A DNA stretch of 64,000 nt from Cryobacterium sp. SO1 (GTDB lineage Bacteria > Actinomycetota > Actinomycetes > Actinomycetales > Microbacteriaceae). Shown one piece after another: positions 54,325 through 63,839 of the stretch (positions within the stretch are counted from its first letter, which is position 1; each line of letters begins with the position of its first letter). The position numbers and the translations under genes were made by a program. The notes beneath the pieces are model-generated. The model was given only the letters and a program-made list of their open reading frames with translations, ran no database searches and was not told where the DNA came from. The DNA is taken from NCBI RefSeq assembly GCF_004210215.2, contig NZ_CP067394.1:1302001-1366000 (forward strand), in the 5' to 3' direction.

Positions 54325-55113
54325 ATGCCAAAGCTTTGGGAACAGATGCTGCTTGTCCCAGCAGTAGTACGCCTCACTTCCCGGGCACCAAAAGACCCGG
54401 CGGCCGCGTGGGATAGTTACTGGCGCGGAATCCACACCACCGGCCGTTCCGGAGACGTGCTGTGGGACTCCGGATCCCAGACCGAGCATGCACAGTACTC
54501 CGACGCCGTCGTAGCCCACTTTGATCCGGCTCTTCCGGTGATTGACGTCGGGTGTGGCAACGGAACCAACACCCGCTGGCTTGCCGGTCTTTTTCCCAGC
54601 GTGCTCGGCATCGATGTCTCAACCGGCGCGGTCGAGTTGGCGAGGAGGGAAGCTGAAGGCGTCCAGAACGCCGACTTCATGGTCATGGATGCTGCGGGAG
54701 TAGGTGCGGGAGAGCACCTGTTGGAGCGGACGGGTCCTGCCAACGTTTTCGTCCGCGGAGTCTTTCACGTCCTGAAACCCGACAAACAGTCCATGTTGGC
54801 TGCCAACCTTCGAACCGTCATCGGGCGCAGCGGCCGGCTGTTCCTCGCCGAAACCAACTTCCAAGGAAACAGCCTCGCCTACCTGCAGCAGCTGGGCGCC
54901 ACCCCGCGACGCATACCTCGGCAGTTGCAGAGCGCCCTGGAAAACCTGCCCCGCCCCGGGCGTTTCGGCGCCCAGGAACGGCACAGCACATTTTCGGATT
55001 CCGACTGGCAGTTGATCGCGGACGGGCCTGTGAACATCGAAGTGGTCCCGATGAAATCCACCGGTCTTTCGCAGCAGGTTCCGGGATATTTCGCTCTTCT
55101 GGCCGGCAGGTAG
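54325..55113 (+). CDS. SAM-dependent methyltransferase (class I)
   Basis: A 262-residue protein with motif I VIDVGCGNGTNTRWL (about residues 72-86), GIDVS acidic loop, and the NVFVRGVFHVL motif IV. Its partial matches to methyltransferases of the Arthrobacter/Microbacterium type give no substrate. Starts 10 bases after the GGDEF-EAL stop. Confidence 0.85.
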   Translation: MPKLWEQMLLVPAVVRLTSRAPKDPAAAWDSYWRGIHTTGRSGDVLWDSGSQTEHAQYSDAVVAHFDPALPVIDVGCGNGTNTRWLAGLFPSVLGIDVSTGAVELARREAEGVQNADFMVMDAAGVGAGEHLLERTGPANVFVRGVFHVLKPDKQSMLAANLRTVIGRSGRLFLAETNFQGNSLAYLQQLGATPRRIPRQLQSALENLPRPGRFGAQERHSTFSDSDWQLIADGPVNIEVVPMKSTGLSQQVPGYFALLAGR

Positions 55114-55256
55114 ATCTAACGAACTTCCGCCCTGAGCGTTAAACCTCGGAGCCATAGTCCGGTCTAGGTCGTAACGGAGGGCGAGCGGCCGCCACATTGA
55201 AGGTGGTGTAGCGGAGCAGCATTTCAGCGTCGGGCCGGTATGGCGCTTGCTGGCGC
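55114..55256. other. Spacer between convergent genes
   Basis: About 140 bases, no gene; no clear terminator. Confidence 0.3.
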
Positions 55257-55823
55257 TTAGCTGGCGCGAAGGCCGCGCAGCGCGAGCTCGACGAAGCGTG
55301 CCGAGGCGGGCATTTCGTTCCCGGGCGAGTGGGCGATCACTCCCGCGTTCCCCTGGAGGATGGCAAGCACGTCGCCCAAAGTGACGTCCGGACGCAGCAT
55401 TCCGGCGTTGGAGGCGTGCTGGGCGATAGAGGTAAACATCGAGCCGATGTGTCCTGCGGGGTCCGTGAGAGCTGCGGCGCTCACGCTTTCAGCGATCGCT
55501 CCCGCAAGGCCAGGGTGCAAAGCCTGATGAGCCGCGCACGTGCGAATTGACGTGGTGAATGCCTGCCAGGGGTCGCCTGCTGAAGCGGGGTCGGTAGCTG
55601 CCTCCTGCATGCCTGAGAGCTCCTCAGCGATAATTTCGCGAAGCAGGTGGTCTTTCGTTGGGAAGCGGCGTTGCGCTGTGGCGAATCCGACACCAGCGCG
55701 TCGCGCAATTTCGGCCATCGAGACGTCAATCCCGTCGCTCGCAAATGCCGCGCGCCCGGCGTCCAGAATCAGCTGGCGGTTGTGCGCGGCGTCCGCTCGC
55801 AGTCGACGTTCGGCAACAGTCAT
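55257..55823 (-). CDS. TetR-family regulator
   Basis: A 188-residue protein: HTH NRQLILDAGRAAFASDGIDVSMAEIARRAGVGFATAQRRFPTKD at the N-terminus, a C-terminal ligand domain. Divergent from the quinone-oxidoreductase gene at 55958; the intergenic repeat TAAGTGGT/ACCACTTA may be its operator. Confidence 0.92.
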   Translation of the reverse strand: MTVAERRLRADAAHNRQLILDAGRAAFASDGIDVSMAEIARRAGVGFATAQRRFPTKDHLLREIIAEELSGMQEAATDPASAGDPWQAFTTSIRTCAAHQALHPGLAGAIAESVSAAALTDPAGHIGSMFTSIAQHASNAGMLRPDVTLGDVLAILQGNAGVIAHSPGNEMPASARFVELALRGLRAS

Positions 55824-55868
55824 GGCCTGCCCTTTCTCTTCAGCACGATACCGGTTGGGCGAAACTCG

Positions 55869-55934
55869 TAAGTGGTTAGCCCTGTCCAGTTACATGCTAT
55901 CGTCTGTAATTGGAGAGGCCACACCACTTAGTGG
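55869..55934. promoter_or_regulatory. Candidate TetR operator between divergent genes
   Basis: taagtggt at 55869-55876 and its complement accactta at 55923-55930, the latter part of the palindrome accacttagtggt. Both lie between the regulator and the oxidoreductase gene. Confidence 0.55.
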
Positions 55935-55957
55935 TCAAATATAGCAAGGAGCACATC

Positions 55958-56929
55958 ATGGAGAGCATGCGGGCAGTCCTGTTCGATCGGTACGGCAACC
56001 CGGAGGAACTTTACCAAGGGACTCTTCCGATGCCGGAGGCGCGAGCAGGAGAGGTCCTTGTGCGAGTCGACGCCGTCTCAGTCAACGGCGCGGACCTATT
56101 GCTTCGGTCGGGCACGCTTGGTCTTCTCACCGGCCGTCGTTTCCCGAAGCAACTGGGAATCGATTTTGCTGGAACACTCATCGCCACAGATCCCGGAGCC
56201 GATCTTGGCGGACTATCCATCGGCGACCGGGTCTGGGGGATTGTCGATGAGAAGGGAGGGCCCCGCTCGCTTGCCGAGTTCCTGAGTGTTCCCGCGATCC
56301 AGATCGCACGGGCACCGAACAATCTCACCTCGGAGGAAGCGGTCACGCTCCTCGCTGGCGGCACGACCGCCTATACCGGTCTGGTGGAAAAAGCCGGCGT
56401 GCAGCGCGGTGAGCGAGTGCTTGTGCGAGGCGCGGCAGGTGGCGTCGGCAGCGTGGCAGTGCAGCTCGCGAAGGCGCTCGGGACGCACGTGACGGCGCTC
56501 GCGAGTGCGTCCAGCCAAGAATTCGTGAGGGGGTTGGGAGCTGATGCGGTGTACGACTACCGGGTAACGCAGCGTGAGGAACTGGGCAGGTTTGACGTCA
56601 TTTTCGATGCGCACGGGAGTGACCTGCTCGCGTTTCGCCGGCTGCTGGCGCCGGGCGGACGAATGGTGTCGATCGCTTTCAACAAGGAGGCGCCGATACG
56701 CGGCCTTGTGACCATTGCAGCCAGCGCTGCTTTCGGCACTCGACGCATCCGCTACTTTCAGGGCAAGCCTGGACGGCGCGACTTCCAGCGGCTCACCGCA
56801 CAGGTCGAGCGGGGAGAGATCCGCTCCGTACTCGATCGCGTCTTTCCGCTGGCCCGTTCCGCGGACGCACATGCCGCACTTGAGACCCGCGGCGTACAGG
56901 GGAAAGTGGTCATCTCGATCTCGGAGTAG
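55958..56929 (+). CDS. NAD(P)-dependent quinone-type oxidoreductase (MDR family)
   Basis: A 323-residue medium-chain reductase: N-terminal GroES-like domain (MRAVLFDRYGNPEELYQG), GADLLLRSG, then Rossmann motif GAAGGVGSVAVQLAKALG. It lacks the Cys/His zinc ligands of alcohol dehydrogenases, as in quinone reductases. AAGGAG precedes ATG 55958. Likely controlled by the divergent TetR protein and involved in handling reactive carbonyl or quinone compounds. Confidence 0.9.
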   Translation: MESMRAVLFDRYGNPEELYQGTLPMPEARAGEVLVRVDAVSVNGADLLLRSGTLGLLTGRRFPKQLGIDFAGTLIATDPGADLGGLSIGDRVWGIVDEKGGPRSLAEFLSVPAIQIARAPNNLTSEEAVTLLAGGTTAYTGLVEKAGVQRGERVLVRGAAGGVGSVAVQLAKALGTHVTALASASSQEFVRGLGADAVYDYRVTQREELGRFDVIFDAHGSDLLAFRRLLAPGGRMVSIAFNKEAPIRGLVTIAASAAFGTRRIRYFQGKPGRRDFQRLTAQVERGEIRSVLDRVFPLARSADAHAALETRGVQGKVVISISE

Positions 56930-57055
56930 TCCTCAACGGTCAGATGGGCGATGTGGATGCTGAACGCTTACGTGGCATGACATAAACGCCGCGAGAATGC
57001 CGCCACAGCTAGTCGCCCTTGACACTGTGGTTGGAATATGGTTTTGAGTGGTCCC

Positions 57056-57718
57056 ATGACTACACAACCAGGTATCCGAACGACCGAACGACGCACCAAC
57101 GTTTTTCTCAGACCATTTCAGGTCATTCACGAAAACCGCCGACCGTTTGTCGTCCTGAACGTTGCGCTGTTCGGGCTGTTGGTGGCGGGATTCATTGTGG
57201 GGATGCTTTTCCCTGAACTGAGCGCTGGGCAGGTGAACGGGCTCGTCGCGGACGGCACGTTAGACCAAATCGCGCCGCTTCTCGGCAACGTCTGGTTCTT
57301 CGCGCTGGCCATTCTCTACAACAACGCAGTAAACGTCGGCGCCGTAATCGTCTTGCCCTCCCTTGTCGTGCCGTTTGCCGGCATTGGATATTTCGGCTAT
57401 AAGGTGGCCGAGATCGGCCTGACCCTCGCCGCAAGTGGGTCGGACCTCTGGGGCGTGATGCTCCCACATCTCGTGACGGTGCTCGTCGAGATAGAGGCCT
57501 ATGTACTCCTCGCCCTCGGCGCCTACATCCTCGGTCGGTCCTGGATCTTCCCTCGAACAGTCGGTGCTTCCAACCGGCGCTGGGGCTACCTGCGTGGACT
57601 CCAGCAGTTCGGCTGGCTGATCCTGCCCGCTTTCGTGCTGCTGGTCATCGGCGCGCTCTACGAGGCGGTCACGTTGATCTACGTCATCCTGCCTCAGGTC
57701 GCCGAGCTCGCCGGATAG
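57056..57718 (+). CDS. SpoIIM-like integral membrane protein
   Basis: A 220-residue membrane protein with about five helices (VLNVALFGLLVAGFIVGML; FFALAILYNNAVNVGAVIVL; WGVMLPHLVTVLVEIEAYVL; LILPAFVLLVIGALYEAV). The internal NN motif and HxxxE/E pattern match the SpoIIM family, which in non-spore formers is a stand-alone membrane protein. ATG 57056. Confidence 0.82.
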   Translation: MTTQPGIRTTERRTNVFLRPFQVIHENRRPFVVLNVALFGLLVAGFIVGMLFPELSAGQVNGLVADGTLDQIAPLLGNVWFFALAILYNNAVNVGAVIVLPSLVVPFAGIGYFGYKVAEIGLTLAASGSDLWGVMLPHLVTVLVEIEAYVLLALGAYILGRSWIFPRTVGASNRRWGYLRGLQQFGWLILPAFVLLVIGALYEAVTLIYVILPQVAELAG

Positions 57719-57733
57719 TGGTCGGGCCGTTAG

Positions 57734-57767
57734 CCCCGCCGCTCTCGTTGGAACGAGGGCGGCGGGG
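57734..57767. terminator. Bidirectional terminator
   Basis: ccccgccgc ... gcggcgggg-type stem with inner ctcgtt/aacgag, between the convergent SpoIIM-like and CPBP genes. Confidence 0.75.
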
Positions 57768-57787
57768 TGCCTACGTTGGGGGGGAAC

Positions 57788-58699
57788 TTAGCCAGCAGAC
57801 ACAAGCACCTTGGGACCACGTGCGCTGCGCTTCTTGCGCTCGATCAGCCAAACCGTGCCGACCATTACGACGTTCATCACCATGAGGATGACTAGTGATG
57901 CTCCAGGACCGGAGCCAGCGCCGCGGTCAACTACGGTCGCGTCGTTGCCCGCGAAAAAGGCGTTGATGATGCTCACGATGATGTTATTTGAGACATGGAA
58001 CGCCATCGCGGCTTCGAGCCCGCCGCTGATCAGGCCCATTGACACAGTGCACGCCGTGAAAACGAACATGTAGCTGACAAACCACGGGTCGAGTGACACG
58101 TGGATGAGGGCGAACAACGCACCCGACAGGACGATGCCAAGGAGGATCGCGGGGCGCACACTGCGAAACCACGACCCGGCCGCCGGAACGACTGCCCCTC
58201 TGAACGCGACTTCCTCGCCGGCGGACTGCAGTGGAGTGGCCACCAATGTCACGAGAATGATGACAATCGTGGTGGCTCCGACCTCGAAGTTGCCCCAACC
58301 TGTCGATCCGGGAGCGATGAGGGCAGTGACGATAACACTGAGTCCGACCGGCACCGCTGAAACAGCGAAATAGAGTCCTAGACGCCGCCAATCAAACTTG
58401 CGGTTGTGGCTGAAGACGCTCCGCCACGAAATTTTCGCTAACCGGGCTACTAGCACCGTTGCGATGAGCGCCGTGATGGCAGTGCTGATTCCTGACGCCA
58501 GTAATGTCAACGGCGTAAGTCGAGGCTTCAACGGATCCGCAGGACCTTCGATCATTGCGACCGCTTGGAAAACCAGGACCTGTACAAGCAGCAATACCAC
58601 TGGCACGGAAATCAGAACGATTAGCGATTTCCACCGGGGGAGACGGAAGTGAACCCCAAAGGGTCGGTCGGACAGGGTGGTGTGAAGCGGGCTGGTCAT
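57788..58699 (-). CDS. CPBP-family intramembrane glutamic-type protease
   Basis: A 303-residue membrane protein with motif 1 SAGEEVAFRGAVV, motif 2 ALIHVSLDPW and motif 3 AMAFHVSNNI, the EExxxR, FxxxH-like and HxxxN active-site residues of CPBP (Abi) proteases. CAGGAGA precedes ATG 58699. These are often immunity or surface-protein-processing proteins; role unknown. Confidence 0.88.
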   Translation of the reverse strand: MTSPLHTTLSDRPFGVHFRLPRWKSLIVLISVPVVLLLVQVLVFQAVAMIEGPADPLKPRLTPLTLLASGISTAITALIATVLVARLAKISWRSVFSHNRKFDWRRLGLYFAVSAVPVGLSVIVTALIAPGSTGWGNFEVGATTIVIILVTLVATPLQSAGEEVAFRGAVVPAAGSWFRSVRPAILLGIVLSGALFALIHVSLDPWFVSYMFVFTACTVSMGLISGGLEAAMAFHVSNNIIVSIINAFFAGNDATVVDRGAGSGPGASLVILMVMNVVMVGTVWLIERKKRSARGPKVLVSAG

Positions 58700-59034
58700 A
58701 TCTGTCTCCTGAAAGAAATTGTGATCGCGCACCGGCGGGCCGCGCGCGTCTCGTCTCCCACGAGTACACACCTTGTTCCCACCACACGGTCAAGCAAAGA
58801 ATCTTGCCGCCCGCGGAACACATCACCGCGCAGAACATCCTCTTTGTTGGGGGTGCTACGGCGCAAGCACCCCGAGGGTCGGGGGTGCAGACGTCTGCGG
58901 GTAGTGACGCTGTGTCACAGATATCGGGTGACAGAGCGCTACTACAGCGATACCTCCGATTCGAGTGAAATGAACAGTGTCAGCGAACATGCGCGGTTTT
59001 GCCGCAAACCACTCGAGATCGTCAGGAGCAACAA
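58700..59034. other. Divergent promoter region with hairpin
   Basis: About 335 bases between two divergent CPBP genes. A perfect hairpin ggggtgct/agcacccc at 58850-58873 with an 8-base loop lies in the middle; it could be a shared operator or attenuator. Confidence 0.5.
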
Positions 59035-59742
59035 ATGACTACTTTCACCAACAACACACTTGTCGAGCAACGAGCCCCAGCGCCAGGATGGCCTGAGATT
59101 CTCGCCGGCGCGGTCACCTACGCCGCATCGTACGGTCTTGTTGCGGTATTTCTGCCTCTCATCGAAGATGACGGTGTCACGGGAGTTGTCGGCCTGTTCG
59201 TCTCCGGGCTGATGGGGCTGATCGCCCTGGCCGTCGTGGTGCTCGTTCGCATTCGCGGCCTGGCGCCCTTCGGCTTTCGCCGCGCGAAAGTACGCCACCT
59301 CGCCCTGGGTGCCGCCCTCGGCCTCGCCGCGTTCGTCATCTTGTCGATTGCTGCCTTCGCGTTCATGGCCGTGGGCGGCGAAGTGCAGAACGTTCAGGCG
59401 TCGTATCAGGCCGGCGCGGCGGGTGGCGTGTTGTCGCTTGTCCTCACCTTCGTCGCCGGATCGGTCATCACCCCGATCGGCGAAGAGGCATTCTTCCGCG
59501 GCGTCATCGCCAACTCACTGCTCGCGCGATACGGGGCCTGGATCGGGATCATCGCCAGCGCCGCCATCTTCGCCGCCGCCCACGGAATCAACCCCATCAT
59601 GGGGCGCGCCTTCGTCGTGGGAGTCCTCGCGGCGTTGCTCTTCCGCCGGACCGGATCGATCTGGCCCGGCGTCATGCTGCACGGCGTCAACAACACAGCC
59701 GCGCTCATGCTTCCCGTCATCGTGGCCGCTGCGACACCCTGA
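59035..59742 (+). CDS. CPBP-family intramembrane protease
   Basis: A 235-residue membrane protein with SVITPIGEEAFFRGVIANSL (EExxxR), IFAAAHGINPIMGRAF and VMLHGVNNTAAL. CAGGAGC precedes ATG 59035. Divergent partner of the CPBP gene at 57788; not closely similar outside the motifs. Confidence 0.9.
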   Translation: MTTFTNNTLVEQRAPAPGWPEILAGAVTYAASYGLVAVFLPLIEDDGVTGVVGLFVSGLMGLIALAVVVLVRIRGLAPFGFRRAKVRHLALGAALGLAAFVILSIAAFAFMAVGGEVQNVQASYQAGAAGGVLSLVLTFVAGSVITPIGEEAFFRGVIANSLLARYGAWIGIIASAAIFAAAHGINPIMGRAFVVGVLAALLFRRTGSIWPGVMLHGVNNTAALMLPVIVAAATP

Positions 59743-59907
59743 CCAAGAGTCACCACGGGCCCCGCAGAGACGGGATCTCCACCCGTTCCATCGACCGCCG
59801 GCCACCATTTCGGAGACATTGACGGATTCGCTTGACCTTGCCGCACGGGCATGGTCTGGTGATCCAGTAGCCAAACCGATCCGGTGAATCCTGGGGCAGG
59901 AGGATTG

Positions 59908-60645
59908 ATGACCTGGAGCACCCGCCAGCTCGCGGAGCTCGCCGGCACAACGGTAAAGACCGTTCGGCACTACCACGAGATCGGCCTTCTTGACGATCCA
60001 GAGCGAGCTAGCAACGGATACAAGCACTACGAAGTCACCCACCTGGTGCGCCTGCTGCGAATCAAGCGACTTGTGGACCTCGGTGTGCCTCTGGCCCAGG
60101 TTGCTCTCTTAGGACAGGGCGACGACAGGACGGACCAAACGCTGCGGGCAATCGATGCCGAGCTCGCCGACAGAATCGGTCGGCTCCAACAGGTCAGGGC
60201 AGAGCTCGAATCTATTCTTCACCACCGAGCCCCGACCGATTTGCCTCCGGGATTCAATGAAATCGCAACGGACCTCCCGGATGCCAATCGCGCCCTAATC
60301 CTTATCTATTCGCAGGTGTTCGGTCCCACTGCGATGGCCGGGCACGCGGAGATGCTGCAGTACGCGCGCCGAAGCTCGCAGGATGCCGAGTTCATCGCCC
60401 TGCCCGCCGATACAGATGAAGCATCCCGGCAGCAATTTGCGGTGCGATTGGCCCCGCACGTCAAAGACCTCAACGACAAGTACCCCTGGCTCATGGACCC
60501 CGGCGCCGGCTCGGTGCGGGGATCGGCCTTCGCCGAGAGCGTCATCGGCGAGGCGATGAACGAGCTTTACAACCCGGCACAGTTGGATGTGCTGCGGCGC
60601 GTCAACGAGATTCTCCACCCCGCCGCGGAATCTTCCCCGAGTTGA
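59908..60645 (+). CDS. MerR-family regulator
   Basis: A 245-residue protein: N-terminal MerR HTH (STRQLAELAGTTVKTVRHYHEIGLLDDPERASNGYKHYE), a coiled dimerisation helix, and a C-terminal helical domain of the type seen in TipA/MerR regulators. CAGGAGGATTG precedes ATG 59908. Confidence 0.92.
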   Translation: MTWSTRQLAELAGTTVKTVRHYHEIGLLDDPERASNGYKHYEVTHLVRLLRIKRLVDLGVPLAQVALLGQGDDRTDQTLRAIDAELADRIGRLQQVRAELESILHHRAPTDLPPGFNEIATDLPDANRALILIYSQVFGPTAMAGHAEMLQYARRSSQDAEFIALPADTDEASRQQFAVRLAPHVKDLNDKYPWLMDPGAGSVRGSAFAESVIGEAMNELYNPAQLDVLRRVNEILHPAAESSPS

Positions 60646-60681
60646 GCCTTTCCAGCCTTCGGTGGCGGTTCAAGGCTCAAC
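60641..60681. terminator. Bidirectional terminator
   Basis: gttgagcctt (60641-60650) and its exact complement at 60672-60681, between convergent MerR and PucR genes. Confidence 0.8.
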
Positions 60682-62284
60682 TGCCGAGCGTGGCGTGGTC
60701 CTCCGCGAGGCGCAGCTGGATCCAGATCGCAAGTTGATCGTCGGCACTGTCGAGCCGTAGCCCGAACAGTGTCTCTGCTCGCTTGATGCGGTAGCGCAGC
60801 GTATTGGGATGCACGTTCAGGTGCTGCGCTGCCGCGGCCATGTCACCCATCGCCGCGAAATAGGCGCACAGGCTGGCCCGGTACTCGGACCCTTTGGCGT
60901 GGTCATGGTTGATCAGGGCGGAGACCCCCGGATGCCTGAGCCGTGGCTTGTCGCGAAGCTCTCGCTTGAGGTGGAGCAGCAGCATTTGGGCCTGAATGTC
61001 GCCGGCGCTGGCGATATCGGGGAAGTGACCCGCACTGGACAAAACGCCCAGTACTTCATCGACCTCATGCCGCAGGTCGGAGAGGTGTTCGGGGCCGGTC
61101 TTCGGGGAGCTGAGTGCCGCATACACGCCGCACTCGAGCCGGGATTCGACGGCGGCGGCGGCCCCCTGTGCCAGCCTCAACGGGAAGGTAGCGTCGCGCA
61201 CAGCGGGGAAGAGCACATAGACGATCGGCCCGATGGACACGCAGGAGACGTTCGCCCTGAAGACGCTGCAGTGGCCTTCGATGACACCGGTCAGTTGGCG
61301 CATCAGCGGTGGGGAGGCACCGGTCTCGGCGGCCTTGAATAAGAATGCGACGACGACCGATGCCACGCCCGGAACCACGCCGAAACGGGTCGCGGTGCTC
61401 GCGACAACGACCGACCCGTCGAAGACCGACCTCAACCACTCTGCGCGGACCTGCCGCTCGAAGTTGACCGAACTGCGGGCCTGCAGGATCTGTACAGCCG
61501 CCAACCTCGTGGCCTCCAGCAGAGCGGCCTCCGCATCAGGGTGGACTCCGCCTTCGGGCACGATCACCCAAATGGAACCCAGATCTTCCCGGCCGGCGCG
61601 CACCGCGGCGGCACAGCGCGGCAATTCTCCGTCCGAAGCGTCGAACGGGAACCGGACCATCCCGTTGGCCACCATGACCCGCCGGTATTGCTCATTGTGC
61701 TTTGCCAGATCGGGAACCTGGCGCGAGAGAATGCCACTGCGCCGCAACGGGTCGATCTCATGATGCTCGAGATTGGAGTAGGCCAACACGTTGCGGTCGA
61801 CGTCCTCAATCGCCACCGCACCGTCGAAGGCCGTGGCGACGGCGTTGGCGAGCACGAACAGGTCGCTGCCCGCGGCAGAGTCGGTCGGGTCGACGAGCGA
61901 TCGGCTGCGGATGACCGCGGTGATGAGGTTTCCGATGTGCGTCCAGGGTGCGTCGTCCACGACGCTCAGCACGGCGATGGGGATCTCGGCGGCGACGCGC
62001 ACCAGCTCCAGGGGCGTGGACCCGCGCAATTTGACCACGATCGCACAGAACCCACGAACCGCGGCGACTCGCAAGGCGCTGAGCGTGTCGGCGGTGGACG
62101 GATCCATTCCGGTCATCAGAAGTACGCCTCCCGGAATATCAGGGAGGTCGTCGAGGGGATCGTAGACCACGGGAATGGACACTGACTGGTCCAGGCCGAT
62201 CGCCCCCGTCAGAGAGTGAATGAGTTGACTGCCGAGAGTGTCGATGAGGCCCCCAAGGGTGAGGGGATTGGTGTCGGGTTTCAC
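60677..62284 (-). CDS. PucR/CdaR-type transcriptional regulator
   Basis: A 535-residue regulator. An N-terminal sensing domain (PDTNPLTLGGLIDTLGSQLIH ... GVLLMTGMD), a central GGDEF-like degenerate region, and the C-terminal PucR HTH (MGDMAAAAQHLNVHPNTLRYRIKRAETLFGLRL). Divergent from the decarboxylase gene, which it probably regulates. I prefer the GTG at 62284; the frame is open to 62398. Confidence 0.85.
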   Translation of the reverse strand: MKPDTNPLTLGGLIDTLGSQLIHSLTGAIGLDQSVSIPVVYDPLDDLPDIPGGVLLMTGMDPSTADTLSALRVAAVRGFCAIVVKLRGSTPLELVRVAAEIPIAVLSVVDDAPWTHIGNLITAVIRSRSLVDPTDSAAGSDLFVLANAVATAFDGAVAIEDVDRNVLAYSNLEHHEIDPLRRSGILSRQVPDLAKHNEQYRRVMVANGMVRFPFDASDGELPRCAAAVRAGREDLGSIWVIVPEGGVHPDAEAALLEATRLAAVQILQARSSVNFERQVRAEWLRSVFDGSVVVASTATRFGVVPGVASVVVAFLFKAAETGASPPLMRQLTGVIEGHCSVFRANVSCVSIGPIVYVLFPAVRDATFPLRLAQGAAAAVESRLECGVYAALSSPKTGPEHLSDLRHEVDEVLGVLSSAGHFPDIASAGDIQAQMLLLHLKRELRDKPRLRHPGVSALINHDHAKGSEYRASLCAYFAAMGDMAAAAQHLNVHPNTLRYRIKRAETLFGLRLDSADDQLAIWIQLRLAEDHATLGS

Positions 62285-62467
62285 TGAAGGCCGCTTTCCC
62301 GGCACGCCGTGCCATTTTCTTGTTCGATCCCACAATCGGCTGCCCGAAAGCATAGCGGATGAGCCAAAGCCAGGGTCCCGGTCACCGACGAAACTCAACC
62401 TAACCCAAACCCGCGTCGGCGTGACCCGCCGATTGGCCGCACCTGGCCCGACACATTGAGGAAGCCC

Positions 62468-63769
62468 ATGACGACAGCGCAGGAGCTCGACACCGCCGAG
62501 ACGGAGCTCCTCGCTCTGTTTCCCGAGGTATCCGGCATCACTGCTGATGGGGAACTCACGATCGGTGGTTGCAGCGTCGTTGACCTGGCCCAGCGGTTCG
62601 GCACTCCCAGCTACCTCATGGACGAGGTGGGGCTGCGTCGGCAGATCCGTCGTTTCATCGACGGGCTCGCCATCCGCTGGCCGAACTCGGAAGTGATCTT
62701 CGCCTCAAAGTCCCTTCCGTGCGTCGCGATGTACGCGATCGCCCGATCGGAAGGCCTCAGCGTCGACGTGGCGGGCGGCGGCGAACTCGTCATGGCGCTG
62801 GCGGCCGGAGTCGACCCCGGTCGAATCTATCTGCACGGGAACGCCAAGTCCGACGCCGAGATCACGATGGCGCTGAACGCCGGCGTGGCCGGAATCATCG
62901 TCGACAACTTCAACGATCTCGACCGACTCGACCGACTCGCGACCGCGGAGCAGGGGATCCTGATCCGAATGATTCCCGGCATTTCGGCCCGGACGCATGC
63001 CTCCCAGGCGACTGGCGGACATGAGTCGAAGTTCGGGCTGCCCGTCGACCAGCTCCGCGCGGCGATCGGACGCGTGCGGGAGAGCCCGCTGCTTCGCCTC
63101 GACGGCATTCACGTGCACGTCGGATCACAGATACTGGGTACCGACCAGTTCGTTGAGGCCGTGGAATCCGTGGCGGCCCTGGGACCCTTCGCGGCCTACG
63201 ACATCGGAGGCGGACTCGGCGTTGCGTACACCGACTCGGAGAGCGCCCCGACCGTCGACGAGTACCTCGACGCTGTGACGGAAGCCGCCCGACGCTTGCT
63301 GCCGCGAGGGGCCAAGCTGATGATCGAACCAGGCCGCGCGATCGTGGCTCGCGCTGGTGTCACCCTCTATACCGTCAACACGGTCAAGAAGACCGGCAAG
63401 ACCTTTGTCGCCGTCGACGGCGGAATGGCCGACAACCTCGATATTGCGCTTACCGGGCAGAGGTACGAGGCCGTCGTCGCCAACAAGATGTCCCTTCCGC
63501 GCGCTGTAGTCAGCGACGTGGTCGGCCGGCAGTGCGAATCGGGCGACCTGCTCGTCGGGCCGGTGAATCTTGCCGATCCGCAGGTCGGCGATCTCATCGC
63601 CATGCCCGTCACCGGGGCCTACGCTTACACACTCGCGAACAACTACAACGGCGCACTCATCCCGCCCATCATCTTCTGCGCCAACGGTGTCGCCCGGGTC
63701 GGCGCGGAACGACAGGGCTACGACGACCTGCTCCGGCTGCACCAGCCGGCCCTCGAAGGCCCGTGGTGA
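62468..63769 (+). CDS. Diaminopimelate-decarboxylase-like PLP enzyme (fold type III)
   Basis: A 433-residue alanine-racemase-fold decarboxylase: PLP Lys in VIFASKSLPC (about residue 81), HGNAKS, HVHVGSQI, YDIGGGLGVAY, MIEPGRAIVA, and C-terminal YNGALIPPI. LysA-like, but the position beside a PucR regulator and a peptide transporter suggests a catabolic or specialised decarboxylase of a diamino acid rather than the housekeeping lysA. GAGGAAG precedes ATG 62468. Confidence 0.88.
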   Translation: MTTAQELDTAETELLALFPEVSGITADGELTIGGCSVVDLAQRFGTPSYLMDEVGLRRQIRRFIDGLAIRWPNSEVIFASKSLPCVAMYAIARSEGLSVDVAGGGELVMALAAGVDPGRIYLHGNAKSDAEITMALNAGVAGIIVDNFNDLDRLDRLATAEQGILIRMIPGISARTHASQATGGHESKFGLPVDQLRAAIGRVRESPLLRLDGIHVHVGSQILGTDQFVEAVESVAALGPFAAYDIGGGLGVAYTDSESAPTVDEYLDAVTEAARRLLPRGAKLMIEPGRAIVARAGVTLYTVNTVKKTGKTFVAVDGGMADNLDIALTGQRYEAVVANKMSLPRAVVSDVVGRQCESGDLLVGPVNLADPQVGDLIAMPVTGAYAYTLANNYNGALIPPIIFCANGVARVGAERQGYDDLLRLHQPALEGPW

Positions 63770-63839
63770 CGCGGCCATGACGACCCACAGTTCCATCCAG
63801 ACGATCCCCCTCTCGAATAGCGTTGACAAGGAGAAGACC

